Below are positions 44,144 to 53,281 of a DNA stretch of 64,000 nucleotides, piece by piece. A program made the position numbers and the translations under genes. Origin of the DNA: Armatimonadaceae bacterium (GTDB taxonomy: Bacteria; Armatimonadota; Armatimonadia; Armatimonadales; Armatimonadaceae); NCBI GenBank assembly GCA_030447685.1, contig JAUJOK010000020.1, positions 1-64,000 on the forward strand, given 5' to 3'. The stretch's first letter is position 1, and each line of letters starts with the position of its first letter. The notes beneath the pieces were generated by a model. The model did no database searches. It was not told the origin of the DNA and saw only the letters and a program-made list of their open reading frames with translations.

Positions 44144-44701
44144 CTATGCCAGTTCCTGCGGCAGTCGCTCAATCCAGTCAGCATCAATCAAAGCCACTTC
44201 CAGTAAGTCACGAAGGTGTGTGCGATCTTTGTCGCGGAACGCGGTCAGCTTGATGCGAACCAGAGCCTCTAAACTTAATACCCGAAACTGATCCGCCATC
44301 ACGGATTCCGCGACATCCGGGTTGGGCAGAGCCTCGTGCTCACGAACTTTCTCACCCGCGAAAACAATATGAACCGCGTCACGTGTTTTCGCCTGGGGGC
44401 CATCCAGAAAAACGTCAAGGCCCGCAATATGCCGATAAACAAAGCCAACTTTCTCCAGGGCGGAAGTCGCCGCTGTCAGGTCAGCGCGGCGAATCAGAAT
44501 ATTCACATCGCGCGTGTTTCTTACAGCGGCCTCATCCACGCGTGTCACCCAGGCCGCGACCGCATTCCCACCGGCCACGGCATACGCAACCCCCGCCTGT
44601 TCCAACGCTTCCGTCGCCCGCAGCAGACGCACCCGAACCTTTCCACCGCGCTCACCATCCTGTCCAGGGAAAATGCTCCATAGGTTGTGGTCATGGTTCA
44701 T
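44144..44701 (-). CDS. Nucleotidyltransferase-fold protein
   Basis: 185 residues. AYAVAGGNAVAAWVTRVDE and then VRNTRDVNILIRRADL give the G-G-N and DVN positions of the minimal nucleotidyltransferase signature; DVN instead of DVD replaces the second acidic metal ligand, so activity is doubtful. The third position may lie in KTRDAVHIVFAG. The C-terminal ALVRIKLTAFRDKDRTHLRDLLEVA helix is typical of DUF6036-like proteins. The gene lies between two copies of a neighbour's 3' end, like an inserted cargo gene. Confidence 0.8.
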   Translation of the reverse strand: MNHDHNLWSIFPGQDGERGGKVRVRLLRATEALEQAGVAYAVAGGNAVAAWVTRVDEAAVRNTRDVNILIRRADLTAATSALEKVGFVYRHIAGLDVFLDGPQAKTRDAVHIVFAGEKVREHEALPNPDVAESVMADQFRVLSLEALVRIKLTAFRDKDRTHLRDLLEVALIDADWIERLPQELA

Positions 44702-44750
44702 TCTAACACCGAAAAGTTAGAGGGCTGTGCTTTGTAAGGAGACTGACCTG

Positions 44751-45270
44751 TCAAAAGCGGCGCTTGAAGGCGGTGACGGCCATGTCGGCGGCGCAATGGA
44801 GAAACGCGCCGAGGAACAGGCCCAGAACCAGCATCTGGAAGTGCTGCGGGTGGGTATGGGGCAGATTTATCAGGGCGTCCAGCCACTGGCGGGAAAGGGG
44901 CGTTGCGGTCCACGGGCACGAGGGAATTAACGACTACCCAGGAGCCGATGCGGAAGATGCCGAAGACGATAGCCAGAAAATAAAGCGTCCGCACGAGCGG
45001 GCCAAGCAGGAACGAGTGCGAGATCCAGGAGCGGTGCGGGACGAGCTTCTGATAGGGCCACCAGAGCCAGCGGAAGATGCCCCAGCGCCGGTAAACGGAG
45101 GAATCCAGGTCTAAATCCGGCGAGATGGCAAGCCCGGAAAACAGCATGGAAGCGATAAGCACGGCCCCCGCGCCCAGATCGCGCGGGGTAGCCGAAAAAT
45201 GCCACCAGACCGGCACGGACAAACCTGCCGCGATGATGGTTATCTGATCATGAACCTTGCCGCTGGGCAC
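44751..45270 (-). pseudogene. DUF2227-like metal-binding membrane protein, one frameshift
   Basis: ATG 45270 begins MPSGKVHDQITIIAAGL, with a His and Asp pair followed by membrane helices and PDLDLDSSVYRRWG. WLWWPYQKLVPHRSWISHSFLLGP adds further conserved His residues. This is the DUF2227 family (integral membrane, putative metal-dependent). At about 44891-44900 (a GGGG run) the frame shifts. The intact continuation reads RQWLDALINLPHTHP, then helix LVLGLFLGAFLHCAADM and a stop TTTTGA at 44751. The length 520 is not divisible by three, so one base has been gained or lost. Confidence 0.8.
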
Positions 45271-45273
45271 GGG

Positions 45274-46683
45274 TCAGTCGATATACTCGCGCAGGCGGCG
45301 GGAGCGGTTCGGGCTGCGAAGCTTTTTCAGGGCTTTAGCTTCGATCTGGCGGATGCGCTCGCGGGTGACACGGAAGTGCCTGCCGACCTCTTCCAGCGTG
45401 TGCGGGCAGCCGTCGTTGTCCAGGCCGAAGCGCATCTTCAGCACGTCGCGCTCACGGTCCGTGAGAAGGTTCAGCACCTCGTCGATGCGGTCGCGCAGCA
45501 CGGAGCGGGAGGCCGCATCGGACGGGGAGCAGTTCTCATCGTCCTGCACGAAGTCGCACAGGTGCGAATCTTCCTCCTCGCCGACCGGCGTTTCCAGACT
45601 GAGCGGCTCCGGAGCGATACGGATGATCTCGGAAACCCGTTCGACGGACGTGCCCATCTCTTTGGCAAGCTCTTCCATCGTCGGCTCGCGCCCCAGTTGC
45701 TGAAGCAGGCTGCTGGATGCCTTGACCAGCCGGTTGATGGTTTCGACCATGTGGACGGGGATACGGATCGTGCGTCCCTGGTCGGCGATGGCGCGTGTAA
45801 TCGCCTGGCGTATCCACCACGTCGCATAGGTGGAAAATTTGAAGCCCTTGCGATAATCGAACTTCTCCACGGCGCGGATCAGGCCGATATTGCCTTCCTG
45901 AATCAGATCGGGAAAGCTCATGCCCCGGCCCGCATACCGCTTGGCGATGGAAACGACAAGGCGCAGGTTCGCCTCGGTCAGAATCAGCTTCGCCTCCAGA
46001 TCGCCGCGCTCCACTCGCTTCGCAAGGCGCATCTCCTGCTCCAGCGTGAGCAGATGGGTCTTGCCGATCTCGCGCAGCCACATGCGCACCGAATCATCCA
46101 GCGGCAGGCCGTCCGGGGCAGTAAACTCATCTTCCGGGGGCAGGCGGTCGGAAGGACGGGGATCGTCCCTCAGCGTGCGGGAAGGGGGGGCGGAAAAAAG
46201 CGCCGCCGGGTCTCTGCTGTCCGGGGTGAAGCGTCCATTTGCGGGCCATGCAGCGGCGGCCCCTGCTCCGCCGCTGCCGGAGTCGCCGCCGGTGAAAGCG
46301 GCTTCGGCGCGGAAACGGCTCTGGGCAGGGGCTGCATAGCCTGCGCGCCCGTCGTCCGTGGAAGGAGTATCCGGGAAGCCTTCCGCTCGGACAGCCGTCA
46401 GCCCTTCATTAGGACGAAACGGAAGAATATTGTTGTAGTGTTCCATGTCTTCGCAGGGGCAGGGAGTATTGTTTGAATCATCGCCGCCCGGCTGCCGCCC
46501 ATGATCCAGAAGACGCGCCAGGGTCGTCGTGGGACGCGCATTCTCCGGGAAACGATGCCTGCTTCCGCAGGAGGGACAAACATCAGGGGTAACGTCTGTA
46601 TCCGCAAGTCCCGTGCCCGTGGAGCCTTCGCCGTCAACGCTTTGCGAGCCGCTGCTCTCCCCAGCCTGTATAATCGTAGCCAC
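45274..46683 (-). CDS. sigA: Primary sigma factor SigA (RpoD)
   Basis: 469 residues. Regions 2-4 are canonical: [68 protein letters not shown] and [18 protein letters not shown]. It directs housekeeping transcription from TATAAT promoters like those in this window. Region 1.1 is replaced by a 190-residue unrelated N-terminus: a CPSC pair at 36-39 and CPC at 75-77 that could form a zinc site, then Gly/Ala/Pro-rich sequence. The start GTG 46683 has AGGAG 8 bases away; a start at Met80 would remove the Cys pairs. It follows dnaG by 56 bases, the conserved macromolecular synthesis arrangement. Confidence 0.95.
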   Translation of the reverse strand: MATIIQAGESSGSQSVDGEGSTGTGLADTDVTPDVCPSCGSRHRFPENARPTTTLARLLDHGRQPGGDDSNNTPCPCEDMEHYNNILPFRPNEGLTAVRAEGFPDTPSTDDGRAGYAAPAQSRFRAEAAFTGGDSGSGGAGAAAAWPANGRFTPDSRDPAALFSAPPSRTLRDDPRPSDRLPPEDEFTAPDGLPLDDSVRMWLREIGKTHLLTLEQEMRLAKRVERGDLEAKLILTEANLRLVVSIAKRYAGRGMSFPDLIQEGNIGLIRAVEKFDYRKGFKFSTYATWWIRQAITRAIADQGRTIRIPVHMVETINRLVKASSSLLQQLGREPTMEELAKEMGTSVERVSEIIRIAPEPLSLETPVGEEEDSHLCDFVQDDENCSPSDAASRSVLRDRIDEVLNLLTDRERDVLKMRFGLDNDGCPHTLEEVGRHFRVTRERIRQIEAKALKKLRSPNRSRRLREYID

Positions 46684-46739
46684 GCCGCCTCTCCTATCGG
46701 CCTCTGCGACGCCGGAAGGCGTGGGGAGCGAAGCTCTTT

Positions 46740-48773
46740 TCAGAACGTGGTTTCGCCCTCATCGTTCGTCGCGGAAGCGCCACCTTTCATCTGCCGGGCC
46801 TTTTCAAACCCGCGACGTAAGAGTTCATCGGATAGGGGACCGTTTCCTTCCGTATCCGCACTGACTTCGGCACTAATTTGCCGTAATTCGGCTTCCTGGC
46901 GGCGCTTCTCCAAACACCGCCAGCAGTCCCGTATTACTTCCTCGCTGAGCGGCTCACCGTCCGGGGCCATCAGGAGGGCGTTCGCATGCTCGGCAAGGGC
47001 AGCGTCCGTCAGATCGTCCACGGCGTCGGCAGGAGAAACCTTGCCGCTGATGAGCGGCAGCAATGCTTCCACCAGCCGGGCGGTTCGTTCATCGGAAAAG
47101 TCACTGGGCTTTAGATTGGCCCGCACCAGATGCACCCATTCCGGCGAAAGAAAGGCGCGCGCCAGAATCTGCTCCGCCGCCTCGGCGCCTCCACCGCGTG
47201 GCAGCGCAGGTGGCGGCTCGGAGGCCGGCGCGGGGGAACTGAACCGGCGTAAACCGGGAGCGCCATTGCGGAACGGCGCGTTTTGCGGGCGAAAGGCGGT
47301 CGGGCCGCCGCCCCCGCTGCCATAGCCGCCACTGCCCCCACTGCCGCCGCCGCGCCTTTTCCGGTCATCCGAAAGAACGCGCTCTCCGCGAAGATAGACG
47401 GGCGGGCCGGAAGGCGTGTCCGGGGGCGAAGCCGCCGCCGCTGCTGCTGCCGGGTCGCGTCGCTGAAGATAACCGTCCAGCTCCGCCTGCAAGTCGGCCT
47501 CGACACGCACGCCGCCGGAGGCAAACGAGGGATGGTACGGAGCGAGTCGCCGTAAAAGCGTGTTGCGCTCCAGCACCGAGCGTACTTCGGCCAGGATCGG
47601 CAGCGCCTCCCGCAAGAATTGAAGCTTGCCGTCCTCGGTAGATGTGTCGCAGCGGGCGCGCAGGGCGCGCAGCCGGAACTCCGGAACCGAGACGGCGCTT
47701 TCGATGGCTTTGCGAAAGCCCGCCGCATCGCCGCGCGCCAGCACGGAGTCCGGGTCGTCGCCGGGCGGCAGGGCCAGAATCCGCAGCCGGGCGTCGTCCC
47801 CTTCCAAAAGGGCGGAGGCGCGCAGGGCGGCGCGCACTCCGGCTTCGTCGGAATCGAACGAAAGAACAACGTTTTTGGTATAGCGATGAAGGAGGCGAAC
47901 GTGCTCTTCGGTCAGCGATGTGCCCAGAGTCGCGACCACATAGGGAAACCCCGCCTGATGCGCCGCGACCACGTCCATATACCCCTCGACGACCACGGCC
48001 AGACCCACGTCCTGTATGGACTTGCGCGCCCGGTTCAGGCCGTACAAGATGCGGCTTTTGCTGAAGATGGGGGTTTCCGGCGAGTTGAGGTACTTGGGCG
48101 CGTTCTCGGCGGGCACGAGAAGCCGCCCGCCGAAGCCGACCACACGATCCTGAACGTCATGAATCGGGAAGGTGAGCCGTCCCCGGAACTTGTCGATAAG
48201 ATCGCCGCTGCGGGCCGGATGAACCAGGCCCGCCGTCTGGGCGTCGGCCATGTGCGCGCCGTTTTTCTGGAGGAAATCGGCCAGCATCGTCCAGTCGTCC
48301 GGGGCAAAACCGATTCCGAAGGCTTCCAGGGTCTCATGGACAAGGCCACGCCCCGCCGCATATTCCCGCGCCAGCCCGGCGCGCCCGAAGCTTTCCCGGA
48401 AGAACCGCTGCGCCAGAGCATTGACCGATAGAAGCCGGTCACGCTCGCTGCGAGCGCGCTCCCCGGCCTCTTTGTCTCCCGAACCCCGACTCAGGGTAAT
48501 ACCCGCGCGGTCCGCAAGCCGCTCCGCCGCCTCGATAAACGACAGGCTTTCGGCGCGCATCAAAAAGGTGAAAACATCGCCGCCCGTGGAGCACGCACCG
48601 AAACAATGCCAGCGGCTTCGTTCGGGGTCAACGGTGAAGGAGGGGGTCTTTTCCTGGTGAAAGGGGCAGATGCCTTTATACGTGCGTCCCGCCTTTTTGA
48701 GGGTGGTGTATCCCGATATCAGATCGACAATATCGGTGCGGGTGCGTATTTCTTCCTTTTCGCCCGGTTCCAT
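46740..48773 (-). CDS. dnaG: DNA primase
   Basis: 677 residues. The zinc domain has Cys36, His39, Cys57 and Cys61 ([24 protein letters not shown]). The catalytic core includes [23 protein letters not shown] and the TOPRIM stretch [17 protein letters not shown]. The C-terminal helicase-binding region is preceded by a Gly/Pro-rich linker (residues about 470-510). It makes RNA primers for replication and binds DnaB by its C-terminus. It is upstream of sigA with 56 bases between, so they share an mRNA, as in many bacteria. Confidence 0.95.
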   Translation of the reverse strand: MEPGEKEEIRTRTDIVDLISGYTTLKKAGRTYKGICPFHQEKTPSFTVDPERSRWHCFGACSTGGDVFTFLMRAESLSFIEAAERLADRAGITLSRGSGDKEAGERARSERDRLLSVNALAQRFFRESFGRAGLAREYAAGRGLVHETLEAFGIGFAPDDWTMLADFLQKNGAHMADAQTAGLVHPARSGDLIDKFRGRLTFPIHDVQDRVVGFGGRLLVPAENAPKYLNSPETPIFSKSRILYGLNRARKSIQDVGLAVVVEGYMDVVAAHQAGFPYVVATLGTSLTEEHVRLLHRYTKNVVLSFDSDEAGVRAALRASALLEGDDARLRILALPPGDDPDSVLARGDAAGFRKAIESAVSVPEFRLRALRARCDTSTEDGKLQFLREALPILAEVRSVLERNTLLRRLAPYHPSFASGGVRVEADLQAELDGYLQRRDPAAAAAAASPPDTPSGPPVYLRGERVLSDDRKRRGGGSGGSGGYGSGGGGPTAFRPQNAPFRNGAPGLRRFSSPAPASEPPPALPRGGGAEAAEQILARAFLSPEWVHLVRANLKPSDFSDERTARLVEALLPLISGKVSPADAVDDLTDAALAEHANALLMAPDGEPLSEEVIRDCWRCLEKRRQEAELRQISAEVSADTEGNGPLSDELLRRGFEKARQMKGGASATNDEGETTF

Positions 48774-48790
48774 AAGGGGGAATACGTAAG

Positions 48791-48825
48791 ACCAGGCACC
48801 GGGAACGTTTGTCCCGGCGCCTGGT
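48791..48825 (-). terminator. Hairpin terminator of the glycine-rich protein gene
   Basis: ACCAGGC (48791-48797) pairs with GCCTGGT (48819-48825), with a second inner stem CCGGGA-CGTTTG-TCCCGG. It separates the glycine-rich gene from dnaG. No long T-run, so termination may be partial. Confidence 0.65.
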
Positions 48826-48838
48826 CCCTGAGAATGTG

Positions 48839-49732
48839 CTACTCGACCGTAGCCACGGTGATGGCGATAACCTTGTTCCGCAGGAATTGGAACGAGACAT
48901 GCTTGCTCCGGTACGAAGCGATCAGGACCGGACCTGCGTTCTGGTGGAATTCCGGGAAGCCGTACTTTCGCACCACCTGATTGTAGGTCGAACCCAGACC
49001 GATGCCGCGTGCGGTGCGGACGTTTCCGCCGCCATAGCCGAGCGCGCGAATCTGGATCACACGACCCTGCGGCCCGATCAGGAACTCATACGAAATGAGG
49101 TTATTGCGTCCCTTGGTCTTAATGTTCCGGTTGTAGATCCAGGTTACTTCCTGCTGCCGCGCCAGCGTGGAGGTGGTTTGGCCGAAGGGGCCGACAGTTC
49201 CACCGGAGATACCTCCGCCACCGCCAAAGCCGCCGATGTCGCCCCCACCGCCGGGATAGCCGCCGCCTCCACCGCCCGGATATCCGCCTCCGCCGCCAAA
49301 GCCGCCCAGTCCTTCACCGCCACCCGGGAAGCCGCCTGCGCCAGGGAAGCCGCCCCCGCCGCCCCCAGGGTAGCCGCCGCCGCCGCCGCCAAAGCCACCC
49401 ATAGCCGGTAAACCGCCTCCTCCTCCGCCGGGATAGCCGCCGCCTCCACCGCCCGGATATCCACCTCCGCCGCCAAAGTCACCGCCACCGCCGCCAAACC
49501 CACCCTGACCGCCGCCGCCGCCGCCGCCCTGGCCGGGAGTGCGGATTCCCACTTCGCCGACCACGATCTGCGACGGGTTGCCGTACTTGCTCAGGACATT
49601 CTTGGAGGTCGTGTTCAGACGGATGCCTATCAGCGAGCGCTCTATTCCCTGTGCGGAGGCCGCACTTCCTGCCGCCAAAGTCACAACGGCCAGCAGAGCG
49701 CCCCACGCGCCCGTTTTACCACGCAACACCAT
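48839..49732 (-). CDS. Secreted glycine-rich protein with two BamE/SmpA-like halves
   Basis: 297 residues. Signal peptide 1-27 (ALLAVVTLAAGSAASA). Residues 30-60 (IGIRLNTTSKNVLSKYGNP) and 225-297 (IGLGSTYNQVVRKYGFPEF, VSFQFLRNKVIAITV) have the pattern of SmpA/OmlA folds: a G-x-S/T helix, then a KYG.P turn. Residues 66-185 are almost pure Gly with Tyr-Pro and Phe spacers (GGGYPGGGGG). The Gly tract inserts within the first half, before its WIYNRN strand. The protein is probably exported and could form a flexible surface or matrix protein. It does not share an mRNA with dnaG. Confidence 0.75.
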   Translation of the reverse strand: MVLRGKTGAWGALLAVVTLAAGSAASAQGIERSLIGIRLNTTSKNVLSKYGNPSQIVVGEVGIRTPGQGGGGGGGQGGFGGGGGDFGGGGGYPGGGGGGYPGGGGGGLPAMGGFGGGGGGYPGGGGGGFPGAGGFPGGGEGLGGFGGGGGYPGGGGGGYPGGGGDIGGFGGGGGISGGTVGPFGQTTSTLARQQEVTWIYNRNIKTKGRNNLISYEFLIGPQGRVIQIRALGYGGGNVRTARGIGLGSTYNQVVRKYGFPEFHQNAGPVLIASYRSKHVSFQFLRNKVIAITVATVE

Positions 49733-49961
49733 TTGGGTTTCCCCCTCCTTAAGTTTCCCTTTTCACGGCTCCGGGGAGCCGGCACGCCGCTTCTTGAAAA
49801 TGTTCTCTGGAAAGAAGCAGGCGCTTCCTAAATTCGCCGCCGACCCCGCGATTCCTCTAAGTGATATTTATTTCTTTTTTATTGTACCTTGTTTTTTCGC
49901 TCCGCATCACCGGTTTGCCGCTGGTCTGCCTTTGCCGGGTCCGGACAGTGCGGATTTAGGT

Positions 49962-49967
49962 TACAAT
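49962..49967 (+). promoter_or_regulatory. -10 box, leaderless glnD
   Basis: TACAAT ends 8 bases before ATG 49976 with no Shine-Dalgarno between. The 243-base gap back to the glycine-rich gene holds no other clear signal. Confidence 0.55.
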
Positions 49968-49975
49968 AAATCACC

Positions 49976-52651
49976 ATGGAAATTCTCTCCTCGCTGGAAC
50001 ACGAGCGTGACCTCGCCCTTTTTCTTGCCGCCGAGCGCGAAGCCTTGATGACGGAATGGACTTCGCAGGGCGGGGGGCGCACCTGGATGCGCCGTCACAC
50101 CGATCTTATCGACAATGTCGTGCGCCGCTTGTTTGCGCTTGCCGCTGCCCGGCAGGAAGCCGCCGACGGGCAGTCGGCGGCATCTCACTCGGATGAGGAG
50201 ACACCGCAGATCGCTATTGTCGCCACCGGCGGCTATGGGCGGCGCGAGCTTTCCCCGCACTCCGACCTGGACATTACTTTCCTGCCGTCGCGCGATGATG
50301 ACAGCTACCTGAACGGCATCATCAAAGAGATGTTCCGTCTGGTGATGGATGTTTTCCTGTCCGGCGCGCGTATCAAGGTCGGCTACGCCTACCGCCTGCT
50401 TTCCGACTACGAAGGACTGGACCATCAGACCCAGACCGCGCTTCTGGATGCGCGCTGCGTGGCAGGCAGCCAGGAACTCTTTGCCCAATTTGACCGGGTT
50501 TTTCGGGAGCGCCTTCAACGCACGGATTTTGTTTTCCAAAAATACGCCGAGCGCAATGCGACACTGGACAAAAACGGCGTTTCCCCGTATACGGTCGAGC
50601 CGAACGTCAAAGAAGGGGCGGGTGGCCTGCGCGACCTTCAGTCGGCGGAATGGGTGGCCGAAGTGCGCTGGGGCAAGCGCACCGAGGCGCTGTGGCATGA
50701 TCTGGTCCGGCGGAAAGTGGTGACTTCGGGTGAGGCCAGCGTGGTGCAAAACACGCGCGAGTTCCTGTTCACTGTCCGCAACGGACTGCACCTGATAACC
50801 GGGGACGCCCGCGATACACTGACTGCCGAACGGCAGGAAACGCTGGCCGCGCGTCTCGGTTATGAAGAAGAAGACGCAAGTTCACCGGAGACGCCGGGGG
50901 TCGAGCGTTTTATGCGCGAATACTACCACCGGGTCGCGCAGGTCCACCATATCTCTAACAAAATTCTCGTGCGCTGCCTGAACTCTCCGCTGCCGCTGGG
51001 GTCGGGACTGGGTTCCGTGCGCCGCTCGGTCACCGTGACGGAGCCTGAGGAAGCCGCTGCCGATCCTTTATGGCCGCTGCGCGCTTTGCGTGCCTGCCAG
51101 ACCTACGACCTGGACCTGGCGCTTCCCACGGAAGAGGCCATCCAGCGCCATGTGGCCGAGTTCCCGGCGCTGCCGGACCCGCATCAGGCGGGCGCGCTGT
51201 TTTTGGAACTGCTGGCGCAGCCGCGCAACGTCTACTGGGCTTTACGCCAGATGCTCAATACCGGGCTTCTGGAATGGCTGCTGCCCGAGCTTGCCGCCTG
51301 TATAGACCTGATTCCCTACGACCCGACCCACGAGCATACGGTCGGCGAGCATACGCTGCTGGTTCTGCGGAATCTGGAACGTCTGCGGGGGACGACGGAC
51401 CCGTCGCTTGCCCCCTACCGGCGGCTGCTGGAGGAGGTGCATTCGCCGGAAAGCCTGTATCTGGCTGCGCTGCTCCACGACATCGGCAAGCAGTGGACGG
51501 GCAAACATGCGGAAACCGGGGCCGAGCGTGCGGCAGAGATCTGCGGGCGTCTGGGGTACGGACCGGAGATTACCGACCGCGTCGTGTTTCTGGTGCGCCA
51601 GCATCTGCTCATGGCCGAAACGTCGCGCCTGCGTGACCTGGCTCTGGATGAAACCGTCCGCGACTTTACCCGCGTCGTGCGCGATGAGGATCGGCTGCGA
51701 ATGCTGTACCTGCTCACCTACGCCGATACGTCCGCCGTCGGCAAAGGCGTCTGGACCGAGGTGAAGGCGCGTTTTCTGGAAGACTTATATTCCCGCGCCG
51801 AGGCCGCGCTGTCCGATCCGGAGGAGGAGCCGCGCACCCCGAACGTGCAGGCGTTCCGCGAGCGCGTTCGGCGGCAGTTAGCGCGGGAAAAGAAGCTGAC
51901 GGTGGAGGCGATTCACGAGCACACCGCCGCTATGCCCGCGCCGTACCTGCTGAATACATCGCTCGAAGATATGTACCTGCACATGGCAATGATCGCCCGC
52001 GTCCGCGAAAACTACCGCCCGATGGTGGACAGCCGCACGCCTTTCGGCTCCGACTACACCGAACTGACCGTAGTGGCTTACGACGACCCGGTTCCGGGCC
52101 TGCTGGCAAAGATCGCGGGCGCGCTGTTCGCGCACGACGTCAACCTGCATTCCGCGCAGGTCTTCACCCGCAATTCGTCGGATCGTATTGCTATCGATAC
52201 GCTCTGGGTGGATTATCGCGGCAAGCCGCTGTCGCCCCACAAGCGCGGCGAACTGGAAGACACATTCCGGCAGGTGCTCACCGGTGAGATGACCGTCGCC
52301 CAACTGCTGACCAAGCGCGGCAAGACCAGCGCCATCGTGCAGCCGGTGCGCTCGCTTCTACTGGATGACCAGACATCGCCCAACTACTCCATCTTGGATG
52401 TAGTGGCCCCGGATGAGCGCGGCGTCGTTTACCGGCTCGCTTCCTCCCTGTCTGCCGTCGGTTGGAACATTCATTCGGCGCGTCTTGCAACCTGGGGCGG
52501 AAACGCGCGCAACGCCTACTACATCACCGATATCCAGAACTGCAAAGTGCCTGCGGAAGCCGCCGAACTGCTGCGCGAGCGTCTGCCGCTGGACGAAAAG
52601 GCCGGGGTCCGTAGCCGCGCCGTCCGTGCTTCTGGGGCGGCAGTGCCCTGA
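49976..52651 (+). CDS. glnD: PII uridylyltransferase/uridylyl-removing enzyme GlnD
   Basis: 891 residues. The nucleotidyltransferase motif GGYGRRELSPHSDLD lies at 85-99, with metal ligands Asp97 and Asp99. An HD domain follows with His501-Asp502 (ALLHDIGKQW). Two ACT domains close the protein (about 690-770, VVAYDDPVPGLLAKIAG; and 800-880, VVAPDERGVVYRLASSLS). It uridylylates and deuridylylates PII according to glutamine, so the organism uses the classical nitrogen signalling cascade. The first base of the ATG has TACAAT 8 bases before it. The final TGA overlaps the ATG of the next gene. Confidence 0.95.
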   Translation: MEILSSLEHERDLALFLAAEREALMTEWTSQGGGRTWMRRHTDLIDNVVRRLFALAAARQEAADGQSAASHSDEETPQIAIVATGGYGRRELSPHSDLDITFLPSRDDDSYLNGIIKEMFRLVMDVFLSGARIKVGYAYRLLSDYEGLDHQTQTALLDARCVAGSQELFAQFDRVFRERLQRTDFVFQKYAERNATLDKNGVSPYTVEPNVKEGAGGLRDLQSAEWVAEVRWGKRTEALWHDLVRRKVVTSGEASVVQNTREFLFTVRNGLHLITGDARDTLTAERQETLAARLGYEEEDASSPETPGVERFMREYYHRVAQVHHISNKILVRCLNSPLPLGSGLGSVRRSVTVTEPEEAAADPLWPLRALRACQTYDLDLALPTEEAIQRHVAEFPALPDPHQAGALFLELLAQPRNVYWALRQMLNTGLLEWLLPELAACIDLIPYDPTHEHTVGEHTLLVLRNLERLRGTTDPSLAPYRRLLEEVHSPESLYLAALLHDIGKQWTGKHAETGAERAAEICGRLGYGPEITDRVVFLVRQHLLMAETSRLRDLALDETVRDFTRVVRDEDRLRMLYLLTYADTSAVGKGVWTEVKARFLEDLYSRAEAALSDPEEEPRTPNVQAFRERVRRQLAREKKLTVEAIHEHTAAMPAPYLLNTSLEDMYLHMAMIARVRENYRPMVDSRTPFGSDYTELTVVAYDDPVPGLLAKIAGALFAHDVNLHSAQVFTRNSSDRIAIDTLWVDYRGKPLSPHKRGELEDTFRQVLTGEMTVAQLLTKRGKTSAIVQPVRSLLLDDQTSPNYSILDVVAPDERGVVYRLASSLSAVGWNIHSARLATWGGNARNAYYITDIQNCKVPAEAAELLRERLPLDEKAGVRSRAVRASGAAVP

Positions 52652-53281
52652 TGCCCGCCTCCGGGAGCCTGTGGTGCGCCTTGTTTTTTCATGCCGACTC
52701 GCCAGGCAAAGTCTTTCGCTGGATCGAGCGCCGGTACGCTAAAGAAGGGGTGCCATTGGCAAACCTCGGCCTGCTGCTGAGGGATGCGGCGCCGCCGGAC
52801 GGGCGGCGCGCGCTTGTCGGCGGCGCGGCGGACGCGCTTGCGTGGATGCAGGCGTCCGGCCCCGCCTTTCGAAGCCTCCGCCGTCGGCAGCGCTGCTCTG
52901 GGCGGACACGAAGAACCGGACGTGGGGCTATAGCCTCTGGGATTCGGCGGCGAGATGGAGCAGGAGGCGGGCAGGTGCCCCGCGCCCGGTCTGCTTGGAC
53001 GCCTGCTGGGTATCGGAGTGGCGGATGCTTCGGTCCCCGCCGTTCAATGGGCTATCGACCGTCGTCTACCCGTTGACCGTATCCCGGATGCCGCCGGTCG
53101 CCGCCGCGCCGCGCCCGTTTATCCCTACGCCACTGTCGCCAGCCTGGACGAGCGCGGCCTGCTCATCGAAAACAGCCCGCGTCTGTATCGCTTCCCCTTC
53201 GCGAGCAGTGGCAGCAATGCCGAAAACCGGAACCGGGGCCTGCGGTATAATCGGAGTGGGGAAGTGAACGGATGCGAGTGA
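52651..53281 (+). pseudogene. Broken gene coupled to glnD
   Basis: ATG 52651 overlaps the glnD stop (TGATG). The first frame reads LWCALFFHADSPGKVFRWIERRYAKEGVPLANLGLLLRD. Beyond about 52865 the plausible frame is +1 (LLGRLLGIGVADASVPAVQWAIDRRLP, VYPYATVASLDERGLLIEN), with an internal stop (TAG at about 52931). I do not recognise the family. The alternating frames over conserved-looking peptides show at least two indels. The 3' end runs into ispH. Confidence 0.45.
53246..53251 (+). promoter_or_regulatory. -10 box of ispH
   Basis: A perfect TATAAT, 20 bases before ATG 53272, with GGAGTGGGG as ribosome site between. It lies within the broken upstream gene. Confidence 0.55.

Noticed and set aside
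44383-44706. Plus-strand frames opposite the nucleotidyltransferase gene
   Set aside because: Shadow frames; the minus frame has the conserved GGN and DVN motifs.
49150-49560. Regular repeats and long overlapping frames on both strands
   Set aside because: They are the consequence of Gly codons in the glycine-rich protein; only the minus frame has a signal peptide and conserved ends.
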